Of a stretch of DNA of 8,969 bases, positions 6,588 to 8,969 are shown piece by piece. Each line of letters opens with the position of its first letter. Position 1 is the first letter of the stretch. Under the pieces are notes generated by a model. The model searched no databases, was not told where the DNA came from, and worked only from the letters and a program-made list of their open reading frames with translations. The DNA lies in contig JACDGR010000117.1 of NCBI GenBank assembly GCA_013821525.1, forward strand, positions 1-8,969. The letters run 5' to 3'. A program made the position numbers and the translations under genes. The stretch is from Actinomycetota bacterium. Its GTDB lineage: Bacteria > Actinomycetota > Thermoleophilia > Gaiellales > Gaiellaceae.

Positions 6588-8969
6588 GCAGCCACCTCCG
6601 CCGCGCGCGCGGGCACGCCGCCACGCGTTGCGGTGGCCGCGGCGACGAGCACGGTCGCGAGTGCGACGTATGCGAGTGCGGCGAGTGCGAGCAACGGCAG
6701 ATCGACCGCGAGCTGAAGCGGGGGCTCCGGCCGAGCGGCGCTCGCGGTGACGGACACGAGCGCGATCACGAGCTCGGAGAGGAGCGCACCGAGGCCGACG
6801 CCGCCGATCACTCCGAACACGGCTACGAGCAGTGCGCGCAGGCGAAGGTGCGCGCGAATCGTCGCAGGGGCTGCGCCTTGTGCCTCGAGGTCGAAGAGCT
6901 CGCCACGATCGTCCCGCACGTCGCCGACGACAGAGAGCAACAGGCCGACGAGCGCGAGCAGCAGCGCAACGGCTGCGGTGCCGGCGAGCGTGAGCAGGGC
7001 TCCGCGCGCCAGCGGATCGGCTCGCAACTCGGCGAGCGTGTCCGCGCGCGAGGCGACTGCAAGGTGCGTGAACGGTGCGCGTCCCAGCTGGCGCGCAACG
7101 GCGCTCTCCTGCGCAGCCGGCACGTTCAGCCAGAGCTCGTCCACGGTTCCGAGTCCGGGCGCGCTGCTGTCGAGCTTGGTCGAAGCGCTCTGGCGGTCGG
7201 CGATCACGGCGTCGCCGATGATCGAAGGGAAGCGCTCCAACGTGCCGACGATCCGGCCGGTCACCGCCTCGCCTTCGACCTGCAGCGGGATCAGGCCGCG
7301 TGGCCCGGCCGCGGCGCTGATGCGCGGCGTCGCGAGAATCGGCAGCGCGATCCCGTCGGTCGCCTGGGCGGGACGGAAGGTTCCGGTGCGCTCCGGCGTC
7401 AGGATGTAGCCGAGCTTCGCCGACCTGCCGCTGATCCCGCCGCCGCCGCGCCAGCCTGCGAACGGCGCACGCACGAGGTGGCCGTCCACGCGCGCCGCGC
7501 CGAGGGACAGAACGCCGCGCGCAGAAGGCTGGATCCCGACACCCGCGTTCGCGGTGATCCGCCCCGAGTTCACGACGTCGACCTGGAACTGCGCGAGCGT
7601 TGCATGATCGAACGGGATGCGGCCGCGCAGCACCACGCGGTGCGTTCCGTTTGTGTGCCCGATCCCGACGGCCTGGTAGTCGCCGAGCGGCGACCGGAAG
7701 ATCGCCCGGATACCGACGTCGTCGCCGACGGTGGAGGCGGGAAGGCTGAAGCGTCGACCGGCCGGCAAGCTCGTCGTGCGGAGTGCGGTGTCTTTGCGCG
7801 GGGTGATCGCTGCGCTGAGAGTCGCGAGCGACTTCGTCGCGAAGTCGCTGCGCCAGCCACCGATCTTCGCGAGCGCGGCCCCCGGTACTCCGAGGAACGT
7901 GAACGTCGTCCCGGACGGGACGTTGCCCGTCAGGCGCAGCGTCTGGGTCGGCGGTGCCGGGTACCGCGAAAGCCGTGCACCGTGCAGGACGGGCACGAGC
8001 TGCGACAGATCCTCGGAGAGGACGAACGAAGCGGGAACGGCGTAGCGCGCCTCGTCACGCTGTCCCGCGAGCAGCGTCGAGCGGTACGAGACGGCAAAGA
8101 GCGCGAGCCCGAGACTGGCGACGAGGAACGTTGCCGCGACAGCAGCGTGGCCGGGGTTCCGCGCGAGTGACGCCGCCGCGAGCCGAAGCGCGATCGGTCC
8201 GCGGCGCCCGGCGCGCCCAAGTGCGCGCAGCGTGGGCGCGAGCAGACGCGCCGCGACGACTGCCGCTGCAAAGACAATCAGCGCCGGCACGAGGATCAGG
8301 AACGCGCTCGTCCCACCTCCCGAAGCGAGCTGCTGCGAATCGACCGAGCCACGCGCCCAGCCGACGAGCACGACCGCGATCGCGCCTGCCGCAGCGGCGT
8401 CGAGCGGGGTGAACGCCAGGCGGCCGAGCTGCACGGCCGGTGCACGCACCGTCGCGTAGAGCAGCAGTCCCGCGGCGGCCGCAACGCCGAGTGCGCCGAG
8501 AAGCCCGCTCGGCGAGAGGAGCGCGTGTGTCACGACCTGTGCGGCGGGCGACCCCGCGCGCGCCGCGATCGCTGCGGCGACCCCGCCGCCGACGACCCAG
8601 CCCGCGATCATCCCGAGCGCGGCGAGTGACGCCGACTCGGCCAGCGTGAACAGCTCGACCTGCCACCGGCGCGCGCCGAACCAGACCAGGCGACGGCGTG
8701 CGTCGGTCACGTCTCGTCGCAGCGCGGCAGCCGCAAGGATCGTGAACGCGAGGAGCAGGGCACCGCCTTCGCCGCCGAGCAGCAGCAAGCGCCGCGCCGC
8801 TGCGCGAGACGACCCTGCGGCGTCTGCGAGTTGCTGCGTTGGCGCCGTCACGTTGAAGGCGCCGTCTGCGACCGAGCCCACCTCTGCAGAGAGCTGCTGC
8901 ATCGTCTCGCCGAAGGCGTCGATCGCCCACGGATGTACGTCGCCGGGGCGGAGCGGAACCGTCCAGGTG
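6584..8969 (-). CDS. FtsX/MacB-type ABC transporter permease (5' end missing)
   Basis: The reading frame is still open at the right edge. The first Met codon seen, at 8902-8900, is internal: 22 sensible codons precede it. At least 794 residues are visible. Numbering from that Met, membrane segments lie near 45-61, 85-112, 132-152, 168-183, 198-220 and 252-272. A large non-membrane region (about 273-632) follows, then segments near 636-658, 688-716 and 733-757. This fits two FtsX-like units with large extracytoplasmic domains. Cytoplasmic segments RLVWFGARRWQVELFTLAES (71-90) and GELFDLEAQGAAPATIRAHL (667-686) each carry the Gly-Ala/Glu pattern typical of the face that contacts the ATPase. Family members extrude lipids, lipoproteins or peptides, or transmit force to envelope enzymes; which applies here is unknown. 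The TGA overlaps the ATPase start by four bases, so the two genes are probably translationally coupled. The missing part should hold a first membrane helix and most of a first ectodomain. Confidence 0.88.
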   Translation of the reverse strand, partial: TWTVPLRPGDVHPWAIDAFGETMQQLSAEVGSVADGAFNVTAPTQQLADAAGSSRAAARRLLLLGGEGGALLLAFTILAAAALRRDVTDARRRLVWFGARRWQVELFTLAESASLAALGMIAGWVVGGGVAAAIAARAGSPAAQVVTHALLSPSGLLGALGVAAAAGLLLYATVRAPAVQLGRLAFTPLDAAAAGAIAVVLVGWARGSVDSQQLASGGGTSAFLILVPALIVFAAAVVAARLLAPTLRALGRAGRRGPIALRLAAASLARNPGHAAVAATFLVASLGLALFAVSYRSTLLAGQRDEARYAVPASFVLSEDLSQLVPVLHGARLSRYPAPPTQTLRLTGNVPSGTTFTFLGVPGAALAKIGGWRSDFATKSLATLSAAITPRKDTALRTTSLPAGRRFSLPASTVGDDVGIRAIFRSPLGDYQAVGIGHTNGTHRVVLRGRIPFDHATLAQFQVDVVNSGRITANAGVGIQPSARGVLSLGAARVDGHLVRAPFAGWRGGGGISGRSAKLGYILTPERTGTFRPAQATDGIALPILATPRISAAAGPRGLIPLQVEGEAVTGRIVGTLERFPSIIGDAVIADRQSASTKLDSSAPGLGTVDELWLNVPAAQESAVARQLGRAPFTHLAVASRADTLAELRADPLARGALLTLAGTAAVALLLALVGLLLSVVGDVRDDRGELFDLEAQGAAPATIRAHLRLRALLVAVFGVIGGVGLGALLSELVIALVSVTASAARPEPPLQLAVDLPLLALAALAYVALATVLVAAATATRGGVPARAAEVAA
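6595..6599 (-). promoter_or_regulatory. Shine-Dalgarno site for the ATPase gene, inside the permease gene
   Basis: GGAGG on the - strand lies seven bases before the GTG at 6587, within the permease's final codons (Ala-Glu-Val). It fixes the GTG as the start and shows that the ATPase can recruit ribosomes itself as well as by coupling to the permease stop. It is the only textbook ribosome binding site I could place at a start in this window. Confidence 0.75.

Noticed and set aside
5556..8170. Long + strand frames opposite the ATPase (5556-6716) and permease (6848-8170)
   Set aside because: They lack recognisable motifs and overlap fully with genes whose Walker motifs or membrane segments are plain on the other strand.
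6584..8902. Treating the Met codon at 8902 as the true start of the permease
   Set aside because: The frame stays open for 22 more sensible codons to the window edge, and an FtsX-type permease should have a first membrane helix and ectodomain before this point.

Overview
This is a high-GC window that is coding almost end to end. It has GTG starts, gaps of 9 to 27 bases between neighbouring genes, and no RNA genes, CRISPR arrays or mobile elements that I can see. Base composition, the strong preference for G or C in third codon positions, start sites that look leaderless, and a multi-GAF/multi-PAS sensor all suggest a chromosomal segment of a high-GC actinobacterium. A deep lineage such as Thermoleophilia is a guess from general character, not shown by any marker.

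Layout: (1) Bases 1-114 are a left-edge region with an inverted repeat and a possible -10 box. (2) Two genes on the + strand follow: a small cytoplasmic SGNH/GDSL hydrolase (115-717) and, 9 bases on, an ABC-F type ATPase (727-2355). Both have a TAG-containing box 6-7 bases before the start codon and no Shine-Dalgarno sequence at normal spacing, so both may be translated from leaderless transcripts. (3) Three genes run on the - strand, reading from the right edge leftward: an FtsX/MacB-type ABC permease that enters the window already open (8969 to 6584), its ATPase (6587-5025), and a soluble sensor with two GAF and four PAS domains (4997-2352). The permease and ATPase overlap by 4 bases. The sensor starts 27 bases after the ATPase stop. 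The two gene groups meet tail to tail, with the ABC-F and sensor stop codons overlapping physically.

The - strand genes look like one transcription unit: an exporter or mechanotransmission-type ABC system followed by a sensor. The ATPase is the oddest part. Two complete nucleotide-binding domains are fused in one chain, whereas this class usually has a single-domain ATPase acting as a homodimer. The linker between them carries a segment resembling an AbrB/SpoVT swapped-hairpin domain. The sensor has no recognisable output domain and stops just where the last PAS domain would normally connect to one. The SGNH hydrolase and ABC-F protein are probably ordinary housekeeping or metabolic genes, with no evident link to the exporter beyond being neighbours. 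No substrate can be assigned to the transporter from this sequence.
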